Source: Bacillota bacterium (GTDB lineage Bacteria; Bacillota_I; Bacilli_A; RF39; UBA660). Taken from it: a DNA stretch of 64,000 nt. This document shows positions 56,949 through 64,000 of the stretch, one piece after another; position 1 is the first letter of the stretch, and the number at the start of each line of letters is the position of its first letter. The stretch covers positions 33,317-97,316 of the forward strand of contig QAMK01000031.1 in NCBI GenBank assembly GCA_003149915.1. The letters are read 5' to 3'. The translations under genes and the position numbers were made by a program. The notes below the pieces were generated by a model. That model was not told the origin of the DNA, ran no database searches, and saw only the letters and a list, made by a program, of their open reading frames with translations.

Positions 56949-56995
56949 AATAAAGTGTGTAAGTAAAAAACTTACATACTTTATTTTACACTCTC
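56939..56995. repeat. 26-bp hairpin at the end of the truncated OrfA
   Basis: The arms 56939-56964 and 56970-56995 (starting GAGAGTGTAAAATAAAGTG) are complementary over 26 bases, with one mismatch that is a G-U pair in RNA, around a five-A loop. The left arm includes the last three codons and stop. This looks like an inverted duplication event. Confidence 0.85.
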
Positions 56996-57058
56996 TCATA
57001 GTTAAGAACTTTTTATTTCGTGTATAAATTTATCAAGTCAGTTCTCACTGGTCTTTTT

Positions 57059-58348
57059 TTATTCCTCAATTGTTACTTTCTGAGTATAATATCCACCAAT
57101 CAAGCTAGTTTGAAGTGTATATCTATTATCTCTAGCAATTATATTTTTTACATAATTTAGTCCATTACCATGACCTTTGCCTTTTGTTGTGTATCCTTTT
57201 TCCTGAGTTTTTGCGATGTTAACATCACCTTTAAAGGTATTCATCACAACAAAAACAAGTTTTTGATCCAAACGATACATTTCTAAACTAATTCTCTTTT
57301 CGTCGCTTTCGGCAGCAGCATCAATAGCATTATCTAAAAGAATACCAAAAATTCTACATACTGTTTTTGACTTTTCAATATCCTTCCCAACATTTAAAGA
57401 CTTCATTTTAGGACTAATACTTACATATGAATCTATCTCTTTTCTCTGAGCTTGGATTAATTTATAAAAAATCAATCCTTTCATACCACCTTTTGGAATA
57501 TTAGCAATTTGAGTATCGACGATTGCAGAATTTTCAAAACTTTCTTGCAAAATTGAATCAATATATTCAATTGCCTCTTTTTCCTCTACAACAGAACGAA
57601 TATAGGCAAGTTGATTTTTATATTCATGATAAGACAATCTTTCGTTTTCTAGCCAACTTTCTAAAGATGTAGCATGAGTAAATAACGCTTCATACTGACT
57701 ATTTAAAGTTTGATATTTATTACGTTCAAAAATATATAAAATTAATAGGATAAACAAAATAAGTAAAGGAATTAATGCAACAATAAAATCAAATAAAAGC
57801 AATTGATTGGCTGATACTTGTAAACTTAAAATACTAATTAATACAATTCCCAACAAAATAAATAAAACTGTACTCTTATCATTATTATAGTTTATTTTGC
57901 TTAAAAATTCACTCAGTCTTCTACGATATACAGGTAATGAAGAGATTCCGACTGTAAATATAATAACAAAAAAATTTCCTATTACTAAATAAATTATTGT
58001 ATTTCGAAAAGTATTAACCTCAAAGAAAATACTAAGAACTAATGAACCAATGCCATCACTCAATGCTGCAGTCAAAAAAGCTATTCCAGTTGAGACCAAA
58101 GATTTAACAAGCGATATTTGAAAAATATATGAAAACGCAACACATAACATTATATAAGTAATAATTGGTGATATTGAGGTATAAACGGGTTGATATGTAA
58201 CAAAGCATATAAGTGACCAAAATAAACAAGCTATAATAATTTTTTGTTTTGGAATTGGTTCATTTATTTTTAATAAATGGTAAACAATATTTCCTTCAAC
58301 AGTAAATAGAATAACCGCAAAAAATAGCTTAAGAGCGTTTACTATCAC
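57059..58348 (-). CDS. agrC: AgrC-type sensor histidine kinase
   Basis: A 429-residue HPK10-family kinase. The N-terminal 210 residues have six hydrophobic segments that would bind the cyclic peptide. The phospho-acceptor His is in SYHEYKNQLAYIRSVV. The GHKL ATPase has DNAIDAA (N box) and GKGHGNGLNYVKNI (G box). The start is GTG at 58346-58348, ten bases after AAGGAG, overlapping the agrA end by 20 bases. It is transcribed after agrA, toward agrD. Confidence 0.9.
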   Translation of the reverse strand: MIVNALKLFFAVILFTVEGNIVYHLLKINEPIPKQKIIIACLFWSLICFVTYQPVYTSISPIITYIMLCVAFSYIFQISLVKSLVSTGIAFLTAALSDGIGSLVLSIFFEVNTFRNTIIYLVIGNFFVIIFTVGISSLPVYRRRLSEFLSKINYNNDKSTVLFILLGIVLISILSLQVSANQLLLFDFIVALIPLLILFILLILYIFERNKYQTLNSQYEALFTHATSLESWLENERLSYHEYKNQLAYIRSVVEEKEAIEYIDSILQESFENSAIVDTQIANIPKGGMKGLIFYKLIQAQRKEIDSYVSISPKMKSLNVGKDIEKSKTVCRIFGILLDNAIDAAAESDEKRISLEMYRLDQKLVFVVMNTFKGDVNIAKTQEKGYTTKGKGHGNGLNYVKNIIARDNRYTLQTSLIGGYYTQKVTIEE

Positions 58349-59066
58349 GGAACCTTAACTCCTTTTTGAAATTTCTAGACACTTCATAAACGATTTCGCC
58401 ATTATCAAATACCAATTCATTTGTTCCAGAATTATAACTCTTAATATGGTCTTTGTTGACAACCATACTCCTTGAAACTTTAGAAAAGCGTTTATCATCA
58501 CTTAACATTCTTGCTACTTCATTTAAGGTTTTACCGATATATTCATCACCATAAGTTGTTCTGACTAAGCATCTCTTAGAATCTTGCTCTTTTTCTACGT
58601 AGATAATGTGGTTATATTCAATTTGATAACTAGTATAATTATACTCATAAGACAACGTATGGTTTCTGGTGCCATACATTTTCATAATAATTTCTAATAC
58701 TTCTTCCAATTTATGATTGCAGTCGTCCAATTTGTTGATAAAATCTAATAAATATAGCCGACTACTTAATGCTTCTAATTTATATTGATTATATCCGGTT
58801 ACAATCACAAGTAAAGAACGCCAATCCTCGCAAGATTCACGTATGTATCTAGCGACATCTAGGCCAGATTCTTCACCTACCTCAATATCTAACATATAAA
58901 CTTTAGAACCAATATCTCTTCTTGTCAGATTGAAGAATTCCTCATCATATTGATGAAAAATATGAATTCGATATTCAATATCACTTTTCATCATCTGATT
59001 ATTAATCAATTTAATTGATTTTTCTAAAAATCTATCATTATCATCGCAAACAATAAAATTAATCAT
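58329..59066 (-). CDS. agrA: AgrA-type LytTR response regulator
   Basis: A 245-residue regulator with a receiver domain (acidic FIVCDDND, phospho-acceptor Asp in YMLDIEV, partly unusual VTGY instead of the T/S-A pair) and a C-terminal LytTR DNA-binding domain (HIIYVEKEQDSKRCLVRTTYGDEYIGKTLNEV...FSKVSRSMVVNKDHI). It would switch agrBD and targets by binding paired 9-bp repeats. It precedes and overlaps agrC. Upstream are a tandem TATTTTACCA repeat and TACCAATTATTTGGTA. Confidence 0.92.
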   Translation of the reverse strand: MINFIVCDDNDRFLEKSIKLINNQMMKSDIEYRIHIFHQYDEEFFNLTRRDIGSKVYMLDIEVGEESGLDVARYIRESCEDWRSLLVIVTGYNQYKLEALSSRLYLLDFINKLDDCNHKLEEVLEIIMKMYGTRNHTLSYEYNYTSYQIEYNHIIYVEKEQDSKRCLVRTTYGDEYIGKTLNEVARMLSDDKRFSKVSRSMVVNKDHIKSYNSGTNELVFDNGEIVYEVSRNFKKELRFRDSKRS

Positions 59067-59085
59067 GTATCTACCCTCGCATTGT

Positions 59086-59116
59086 TATTTTACCATATTT
59101 TACCAATTATTTGGTA
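59086..59116. repeat. tandem 10-bp repeat and palindrome upstream of agrA
   Basis: TATTTTACCA occurs twice in direct tandem (59086-59095, 59096-59105), then TACCAATTATTTGGTA (59101-59116) forms a six-base-arm inverted repeat. The region lies 20-50 bases before agrA. A related TTTGGT...ACCAAA arrangement lies upstream of agrB (55759-55782). Operator role is inferred. Confidence 0.45.
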
Positions 59117-59120
59117 CAAA

Positions 59121-60221
59121 TTATCTCTTTTTTCGACTTTTATGTCGTACTTTTTCTTTTACTTCCGAAAATTTAATTGGTCGTTTATCTGTAATAATGT
59201 CTGTACAGGTGACTAACCACAGCACAAACAACGCTAAAACAATATAGATAACGCGACCTGCCACTGGATCTTTTAATACATAGAAAATAGATGCAAGTGC
59301 AAATAAAATATCAATAAAGTAAATAATTAAAACTGTCTTTCGCTGAGAAAATTTCATCTTTAAAAACTGATGATGCAAATGTTGCTTGTCCGGTGAAAAA
59401 ATCGGTCGATGCTGGAGTAACCTTCGAATAATTGCAAATAACGTATCCAAAGTTGGAATTGCCAAAATCAAAAGCGGTACAAAAATAGAACTGAATGCCA
59501 TTCCTTTAAATCCAAGTAAGGAAATAATCGCAATAATAAATCCCATAAACTGTGAACAATCACCTGCAAAGATTTTAGCCGGATAAAAATTATGGAGCAA
59601 AAATCCTAATGTCGAACCGAGCATAATAAAGGTTAGCAACATCTCTAAACTATTCGTTCTTCCTTGATAAATACAAATAATACCAGCAGTCAAATAGAAA
59701 ATGGAAGAAATACCACCAGATAAACCGTCTAATCCATCAATTAGATTGATGATATTAACACATGCAATAATAAAGAATATTGTAATTGGATATGCCCAAA
59801 TTCCAAAGGATATTTCAGGTAAACCGAAGACTGTAATACTGTCCAACAAAATTCCACCATAAAAGACAATGACAGATGCTGCAGCAAGTTGTCCAATTAA
59901 TTTATAAGAAGCACGCAAATCGTGAATATCATCGATAATACCTGTCAATATAATAATAAAACTACCAATTAAAATAGAGTTCATTTGTAAGCTATGTACC
60001 CCAAAGCACATATAGCCAAACAAGAACCCTAGAAAAATGCCCAGTCCCCCGAGTTTCGGGATTGGTTTATTGTGAATATGACGATTACCTTCCGTACTAC
60101 GTGGTACATCGACCGCACCGATATGGTGTGCAATTCGTTTCATCACTGGCATAATAGCCGCACTAAAAATGAATGTTGTTAAAACAATTCTGATGACATT
60201 ATCAAATGTATTTCCGAACAT
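59121..60221 (-). CDS. tagO: undecaprenyl-phosphate N-acetylhexosamine-1-phosphate transferase (TagO/WecA type)
   Basis: A 366-residue polytopic enzyme of the MraY/WecA superfamily with the metal site ILTGIIDDIHDLR, the NLIDGLDGLSGG loop and the C-terminal KQHLHHQFLK histidine cluster of the WecA/TagO group. It starts wall teichoic acid or related polymer synthesis by loading GlcNAc-1-P on undecaprenyl phosphate. I chose the ATG at 60219-60221 after GGGGATGATAAT. It sits between mbl and agr. Confidence 0.9.
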   Translation of the reverse strand: MFGNTFDNVIRIVLTTFIFSAAIMPVMKRIAHHIGAVDVPRSTEGNRHIHNKPIPKLGGLGIFLGFLFGYMCFGVHSLQMNSILIGSFIIILTGIIDDIHDLRASYKLIGQLAAASVIVFYGGILLDSITVFGLPEISFGIWAYPITIFFIIACVNIINLIDGLDGLSGGISSIFYLTAGIICIYQGRTNSLEMLLTFIMLGSTLGFLLHNFYPAKIFAGDCSQFMGFIIAIISLLGFKGMAFSSIFVPLLILAIPTLDTLFAIIRRLLQHRPIFSPDKQHLHHQFLKMKFSQRKTVLIIYFIDILFALASIFYVLKDPVAGRVIYIVLALFVLWLVTCTDIITDKRPIKFSEVKEKVRHKSRKKR

Positions 60222-60272
60222 ATTATCATCCCCATTTTCTTTATTATAACAAAAGTTAGAAAAATACAAAAG

Positions 60273-60295
60273 AAAAAACCTAAGGAAATAGGTCT
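60273..60295 (-). terminator. terminator after mbl
   Basis: On the minus strand ACCTA (60289-60293) pairs with TAGGT (60278-60282), followed by TTTTTTC. Short stem, good T-tract. Confidence 0.65.
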
Positions 60296-60298
60296 TTC

Positions 60299-61273
60299 TT
60301 ACAATAATTCTAAATGATTTAGCATCATACCGGCTCCATCTGCTACGCAAGTCAAAGGATGCTCGGCTACAAAAACAGGAACTTTGAGTTCTTTCGAAAA
60401 AAGATCAATCAACCCATTTAATAAAGAACCCCCACCAGTTAAAATAACACCTTTGTCAATAATATCTGCAGAAAGTTCTGGTTGCGTCTTTTCTAATACA
60501 CGTTTGGTAGCTTGTACAAGTTTTAACACATCTGGTTTCAAAGCCTCTACAACGTCGTTTTCTTTAACTGTTACCGTCTTAGGAAGACCAGAAACAATAT
60601 CGCGTCCCTTTACCTCCATAGTTGTTTCTTCTTTAGAAGGAATCACAGAACCCATTTCCTTTTTGATGTTCTCAGCAGTCACTTCACCAATTAAGATTTT
60701 ATAGTTTTCTTTTAAATAGTTAATGATGTCTTGATCAAAGGAATTTCCTGCTATCTTTACAGATTCACTAGTAACGATGTTTCCCAAAGAAAGAACGGCA
60801 ATGTCGGTCGTACCCCCTCCAATATCAATAACCATGTTTCCAGTTGGTTTTGAAATATCTAAGCCGGCACCAATTGCAGCAACTTTAGGCTCTTCTTCCA
60901 AATAAACTTTGCGAGCACCAGTACGTATTGCAGCTTCTTTAATGGCATTTCGTTCCACTTGTGTGATATTGCTTGGACAACAAATTAAAATGCGTGGACG
61001 AAGGGAAAATTTTCCAATTGCTTTGCGCAAAAATTTATTTAGCATTGCTTCTGTAATTTCAAAATCTGCAATGACACCATCTTTCATCGGTTTCACAGCA
61101 GTAATCTTTCCTGGTGTTCGTCCAACCATTTCATTGGCATCTTTCCCAACGGCAAGAATTTCTTTTGTATCCGTATCAATTGCTACAACAGAAGGTTCAT
61201 TGAGTACAATTCCTTTCCCTTTGACGTACACGACGACATTGGCAGTACCTAAATCGATTCCTACATCTTTCAA
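60299..61273 (-). CDS. mbl: rod-shape determining actin homologue (Mbl/MreB)
   Basis: A 324-residue bacterial actin with phosphate-1 GIDLGTANVVVYVKGKGIVLNEPSVVA, phosphate-2 DIGGGTTDIAVLS and adenosine loop ILTGGGSLL. Filaments guide elongation machinery along the side wall. It directly follows spoIIID, the order seen for spoIIID-mbl in Bacillus, so I use mbl. The start is probably TTG at 61271-61273, six bases after GAGGTG; the GTG three codons earlier is part of that site. Confidence 0.9.
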   Translation of the reverse strand: MKDVGIDLGTANVVVYVKGKGIVLNEPSVVAIDTDTKEILAVGKDANEMVGRTPGKITAVKPMKDGVIADFEITEAMLNKFLRKAIGKFSLRPRILICCPSNITQVERNAIKEAAIRTGARKVYLEEEPKVAAIGAGLDISKPTGNMVIDIGGGTTDIAVLSLGNIVTSESVKIAGNSFDQDIINYLKENYKILIGEVTAENIKKEMGSVIPSKEETTMEVKGRDIVSGLPKTVTVKENDVVEALKPDVLKLVQATKRVLEKTQPELSADIIDKGVILTGGGSLLNGLIDLFSKELKVPVFVAEHPLTCVADGAGMMLNHLELL

Positions 61274-61278
61274 ACTGT

Positions 61279-61527
61279 TCACCTCTTTAAATATTTTAGT
61301 CTTGTCGCTTCCCCACCCTTAATATGTCTCGTATTCAAATGTTCGTCTAAAACAGTACGAACTTGATAATAAAGTACTAAATCCAAATCGTAAAGGCGCA
61401 CTTTCAAATCATAATGGACTGTACTCTTACTAACATGTAACATATTTGCAATCTCACGGATGGTTTTATCGGTTTGAATCATCAATTCTGATTCTTTTAA
61501 TATTCTTTCTTTAATTTTCTTTTTCAT
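61279..61527 (-). CDS. spoIIID: sporulation transcriptional regulator SpoIIID
   Basis: An 82-residue DNA-binding protein with the SpoIIID helix-turn-helix TIREIANMLHVSKSTVHYDLKVRLYDLD and a basic tail (KYLKR). It modulates mother-cell SigE-dependent genes. It lies between spoIIQ and mbl as in Bacillus. It starts after AGGAGAATATT. A SigE-like -10 CATATACT is seen at 61544-61551. Confidence 0.96.
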   Translation of the reverse strand: MKKKIKERILKESELMIQTDKTIREIANMLHVSKSTVHYDLKVRLYDLDLVLYYQVRTVLDEHLNTRHIKGGEATRLKYLKR

Positions 61528-61543
61528 AATATTCTCCTAATAA

Positions 61544-61571
61544 AGTATATGTTAGGAAAATATTTTATGAA
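61544..61571 (-). promoter_or_regulatory. candidate SigE-type promoter of spoIIID
   Basis: On the minus strand CATATACT (61544-61551) matches the SigE -10 CATACANT at seven of eight positions. A TTCATA-like -35 lies 14 bases upstream, at the spoIIQ end. The -35 match is weak; the gene identity supports it. Confidence 0.4.
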
Positions 61572-62210
61572 TTATTCTGTTGTTAATTCTTTTAAAGTTT
61601 TGCCAATAGCAAGATTAGGATTTAAAACAGTACCGTTTAAGTACAATTCAAAATGCACATGGTTTCCTAAGCTCTGACTGATTACAGAAGTACCACTTGT
61701 GGCAATCGTCTGTCCTTGAAAAACTTTATCGTCTTTACTTACTTTGACATCAGTTAATCCTTGATAAGTGCTGATTAAGTTATTATCGTGTTGTATCGTA
61801 ACACTTTTTCCAAACAATTCTGTGTCTTCCACTTCAATTACAGTTCCATCCAAAACAGCTAGAACAGCGAATGGATTGGCAGCACTATAATCGATTCCAG
61901 AGTTTTGCATATAGACTCCATCGTAAGAAACAAGAGCACTTTCTTGTAAGCTAGCATCACTCTGATAATCATAGAAATCTCTAGCAACCGTAACACTCGT
62001 ATCGCTATATGGTGTCATTATGGTTTGTTCCGTTGCAATAACAGGAACAGTATATCCGTTAATTTCGTCAGAAACATAGTCGATATCCTCAGCTGGCTTT
62101 GCAACCTCTCTGTTTCCATAAAAATAGACTCCCGTAACAAGTAAAAGTGCAGAAAGCACATACAAGCTTGGCAGCACATATGGTTTTAACTTCAATTTTC
62201 TTTTCTTCAT
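61572..62210 (-). CDS. spoIIQ: SpoIIQ-like forespore LytM-domain protein
   Basis: A 212-residue membrane protein: basic N-terminus, one helix (VLPSLYVLSALLLVTGVYFYG), then a LytM/M23 domain. The first zinc motif is NSGID (Asn in place of the HxGxD His), while HVHFEL is kept, so it is degenerate as in B. subtilis SpoIIQ. It would form the forespore side of the engulfment channel with SpoIIIAH. I chose the ATG at 62208-62210 after GAGGTGG. Position next to spoIIID-mbl supports the name. Confidence 0.85.
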   Translation of the reverse strand: MKKRKLKLKPYVLPSLYVLSALLLVTGVYFYGNREVAKPAEDIDYVSDEINGYTVPVIATEQTIMTPYSDTSVTVARDFYDYQSDASLQESALVSYDGVYMQNSGIDYSAANPFAVLAVLDGTVIEVEDTELFGKSVTIQHDNNLISTYQGLTDVKVSKDDKVFQGQTIATSGTSVISQSLGNHVHFELYLNGTVLNPNLAIGKTLKELTTE

Positions 62211-62228
62211 CTTTTCCACCTCATTAAA

Positions 62229-62257
62229 AGTGTGGCAAAAGAAAAAAGATTTTATAC
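62229..62257 (-). promoter_or_regulatory. candidate SigF-type promoter of spoIIQ
   Basis: On the minus strand GTATA (62253-62257) fits the SigF -35 GYATA. After 15 bases TGCCACACT (62229-62237) fits GGNNANNHT except its first base. The transcription start would be very near the ribosome binding site. Confidence 0.5.
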
Positions 62258-62258
62258 A

Positions 62259-62459
62259 TTATTTTAAAAATTGTGATGACAAAAAGAAATCGTAAACAAA
62301 ATTGGTAACCAAATAAGAAAGAGACAAAGTTACTAATAGATAGAATACTCTAGCTTGAGCGACACGATTTTTTTTAAAAATAAAATTAATATTCAATCCG
62401 TCCATCGTCCATACGACAACTAAAGTAATAAAAATATACAAAAAAAGTTTAGGCGTCAC
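62259..62459 (-). CDS. DUF1146 (YwzB-type) small membrane protein
   Basis: A 66-residue protein with two hydrophobic segments around DGLNINFIFKKNRVAQARVFY, the DUF1146 core. In Bacillus ywzB lies in the same region upstream of spoIID and spoIIQ. I chose GTG at 62457-62459 because AAAGGAG lies nine bases upstream; the ATG at 62477 is inside that site. It overlaps the rpiB stop. Function unknown. Confidence 0.8.
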   Translation of the reverse strand: MTPKLFLYIFITLVVVWTMDGLNINFIFKKNRVAQARVFYLLVTLSLSYLVTNFVYDFFLSSQFLK

Positions 62460-62907
62460 GATGATGTCTCCTTTCATAATCCGTTATTTTCTGGATTCTT
62501 CTGACGTGACGTTCTCCGTTAGAAAAAGGTGTCTTCAAAAAGGCATCGACGATGTCCAATGCTTTAAAGGAAGACATCGCACCAGAAATGGCAATGACAT
62601 TTGCATCGTTATCAATACGAGTCATTTTTGTCTCTTTAATCGTACTGACATGGGCACAACGCACTCCATCTACTTTGTTACATGCAATTGAAATACCGAT
62701 TCCAGATCCACAAATGGCAATACCGTATTCCACAATATGATCTCGCACCGCTTCACCAAGAGCAAATGCAAAATCGGGATAATCGACAGATTCCTTTCCA
62801 TCTTTTGTTCCATAATCAATTACTTCATAATGTTTTTTCTGTAGATATTTTACAATTTTAGTTTTCATTTGATATCCACGATGATCACTTGCAATACCAA
62901 TCTTCAT
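62449..62907 (-). CDS. rpiB: RpiB/LacAB-type sugar-phosphate isomerase
   Basis: A 152-residue ribose-5-phosphate isomerase B. It begins MKIGIASDHRGYQMKT and has the catalytic Cys in AICGSGIGISIACNK and the NVIAISG segment. It interconverts ribose and ribulose 5-phosphates; allose or galactose phosphates are alternatives in the family. I chose the ATG at 62905-62907. TATAAT lies about 20 bases upstream, so the longer frame is rejected. Confidence 0.93.
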   Translation of the reverse strand: MKIGIASDHRGYQMKTKIVKYLQKKHYEVIDYGTKDGKESVDYPDFAFALGEAVRDHIVEYGIAICGSGIGISIACNKVDGVRCAHVSTIKETKMTRIDNDANVIAISGAMSSFKALDIVDAFLKTPFSNGERHVRRIQKITDYERRHHRDA

Positions 62908-62964
62908 ATTATCACACCCTAAAAACATTATAACAAAAGGATGGAAATCCGTAAATAATAGCAA

Positions 62965-62993
62965 GAAAAAAGAAACGATTATTTCGTTTCTTC
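62965..62993 (-). terminator. terminator overlapping the rpmE end
   Basis: On the minus strand GAAACGA (62984-62990) pairs with TCGTTTC (62972-62978), followed by T. It contains the last codons of rpmE. Confidence 0.8.
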
Positions 62994-63191
62994 AGTAAAT
63001 CCATATTTTTTATTGAACTTCTCAACACGACCTGTTTTAGAAGCTCTAGCTTGTTTTCCAGTATAGAATGGATGACATTTAGAACAAACTTCTACTTCGA
63101 TTGAAGGCTTTGTTGAAATTGTCTTAAATGTTTCTCCGCAAGCACATGTAACAGTACATTCTTGAGTTTCTGGATGGATTCCTTTTTTCAT
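62979..63191 (-). CDS. rpmE: 50S ribosomal protein L31 (zinc-binding type)
   Basis: A 70-residue L31 starting [22 protein letters not shown], with four zinc-ligand cysteines (CAC and CSKC) of the C+ form and the CHPFYTGKQ end. It links the two ribosomal subunits at bridge B1b. I chose the ATG at 63189-63191 after AAGGAGAATGTTT. It has its own promoter and terminator. Confidence 0.96.
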   Translation of the reverse strand: MKKGIHPETQECTVTCACGETFKTISTKPSIEVEVCSKCHPFYTGKQARASKTGRVEKFNKKYGFTEETK

Positions 63192-63258
63192 AAACATTCT
63201 CCTTCCGCGTTCACTCGCCATGGTTCACATCGAAACCATAGTAATTAATTGCTAGTTT

Positions 63259-63287
63259 ATTATAGCAAGGATTTATTGAATTGACAA
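63259..63287 (-). promoter_or_regulatory. SigA-type promoter of rpmE
   Basis: On the minus strand TTGTCA (63282-63287) and TATAAT (63259-63264) are 17 bases apart. About 60 bases of leader precede the start codon. Confidence 0.8.
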
Positions 63288-63432
63288 GTATTATTTTTCC
63301 TCTGTTACTTAAAGAGATAAATGCAACTTCTTCTCTAAAGATTTTAAAACTTGCATTTAATGTTTGAAAGCGCTTTAATAACTAAACGTCAATTGTTTTC
63401 TTTAAGGTGATAAACAGAAAGGTATGAAAGCA

Positions 63433-64000
63433 ATGAAAAAAGAAAGATTAACAATCGAAAATCGTATTTTGATTGAAGAATTGTTAAGACAAAATTATAA
63501 ATTAAAAGATATTGCAAGAGCAATTAATGTCTCTCCATCAACTATTTCTAGAGAAATAAAAAACAGAAGATTAGGAAATGAAAAATTAGAAATCTGTTTA
63601 AAGACAAATAGATATCCTTTCGTCTGTTATAATTGTCCTAAAAAAGTTCACTGTTACAAAAAGAAATATTACTACAATTTTAAAGAAGCTCAAAAAGACT
63701 ACGAAAAGAAAATGAAATATTCAAGAATTGGAATCGATATGTCTATTGATGAAATAGAATACTGGAATGAATATTTTAGAGAAAAAATCAAAGATAAAAA
63801 TCAACCAATTCTTCACCTCTTTAAAAATATCGAAGGAAACTTTCCTAAATCAATTCAAACATTTTATAAATATATTCATAAGGGATATTTTTCTAGTATC
63901 AATGATGAGATGCTAGCTAGATCTTGCAGTTATAAACCAAGAACAAAGCATGAAAAAATCAAAACAATTACAAAAGATAATGTTATTAAAAAAGGAAGAA
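63433..64000 (+). CDS. IS30-type transposase (partial, cut by window edge)
   Basis: 189 codons are visible. The N-terminal helix-turn-helix (LKDIARAINVSPSTISREIKNRRLG) is followed by a cysteine-containing segment (CYNCPKKVHCYKK) and then the start of the catalytic region (HLFKNIEGNFPKSIQTFYKYIHKG). This is the longer IS30 subgroup, different from the 348-residue copy at 40.6-41.7 kb. AGAAAGG precedes an ATG at 63424 and the one I chose at 63433. A TAAATGCAA...TTGCATTTA hairpin at about 63318-63361 lies upstream and may be near the left end of the IS. Confidence 0.85.
   Translation, partial: MKKERLTIENRILIEELLRQNYKLKDIARAINVSPSTISREIKNRRLGNEKLEICLKTNRYPFVCYNCPKKVHCYKKKYYYNFKEAQKDYEKKMKYSRIGIDMSIDEIEYWNEYFREKIKDKNQPILHLFKNIEGNFPKSIQTFYKYIHKGYFSSINDEMLARSCSYKPRTKHEKIKTITKDNVIKKGR

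Larger units (their letters stand above)
56638..57058. mobile_element. small IS-derived insertion between agrD and agrC
   Basis: The 421 bases between the convergent agrD and agrC stops are bounded by imperfect inverted repeats. ACACGAAATAAAAAG occurs at 56672-56686 and its complement at 57009-57023. Both flanks begin AAAAAGACCA right at the gene ends. Inside are a terminator-like hairpin, a 71-residue HTH gene and a 26-bp hairpin. The AAAAAGACCA arms may belong to an older bidirectional terminator split by the insertion. A MITE or shrunken IS is the best description; no catalytic domain is present. Confidence 0.5.

Overview
The window is about 64 kb of low-GC chromosome from a spore-forming Bacillota (Bacilli-like, probably gut-associated) bacterium. 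Spo0A, SpoIIQ, SpoIIID with Mbl, WhiA, FtsEX with a CwlO/PcsB-like hydrolase, a TagO-type transferase, an agr peptide-signalling locus and a T-box riboswitch all point there. Genus cannot be fixed from sequence alone. Nearly every gene lies on the minus strand. The plus-strand exceptions are clpP, a collagen-like gene, a VirD4-like ATPase gene, agrBD and two transposase genes. No tRNA, rRNA or CRISPR array was seen.

Layout by coordinate: 1-2.97 kb is the start of the S10 ribosomal operon (rpsJ, rplC, rplD, rplW, rplB cut by the window edge) with a structured leader. 3.0-9.0 kb is an odd cluster: a ClpX-like AAA+ protein, two HExxH proteins, DNA polymerase IV and a DUF4143-type ATPase. 9.1-15.9 kb holds spo0A and a glycolytic block (gapA, pgk, tpiA) interleaved with a Nudix hydrolase, a UPF0104 protein, a GT4 glycosyltransferase and a 58-residue membrane peptide. 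16-18.4 kb is a DUF4116-type repeat protein. 18.5-29.5 kb holds a nucleoside kinase, clpP, whiA, trxB, lgt, uvrA (with a LexA-like box in its promoter) and uvrB. 29.7-33.2 kb is the collagen-like gene, the orphan VirD4-like gene and a zinc dehydrogenase. 33.3-39.1 kb has ftsEX with its hydrolase, two YitT paralogues and prfB with its programmed frameshift. 39.2-48.3 kb is accessory: surface proteins (one broken by an in-frame amber codon), a complete IS30 element, an acetyltransferase, an S66 peptidase and a diaminopentanoate-dehydrogenase-like gene. 48.3-52.2 kb is an AT-rich, partly decayed island. 52.2-55.7 kb is secA, hpf and csp. 55.9-59.1 kb is agr. 59.1-63.2 kb is tagO, mbl, spoIIID, spoIIQ, a DUF1146 gene, rpiB and rpmE. 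A second IS30-type transposase runs off the right end.

The most unusual arrangement is at 50.0-52.1 kb. A perfect TTGACA-N17-TATAAT promoter drives a 27-codon ORF with eight threonine codons in nine positions. A terminator-like hairpin follows, then a threonine-specifier T-box, a 17-codon uORF, and a threonyl-tRNA synthetase lacking the TGS and most of the editing domain. An alternative pairing that could act as an antiterminator is visible. This suggests two-tier threonine sensing (ribosome-mediated attenuation plus T-box) of a specialised ThrRS. A second noteworthy locus is agr: agrB and agrD converge on agrC and agrA, and a small IS-derived element carrying only an HTH ORF and a 26-bp hairpin sits exactly between the two converging units.
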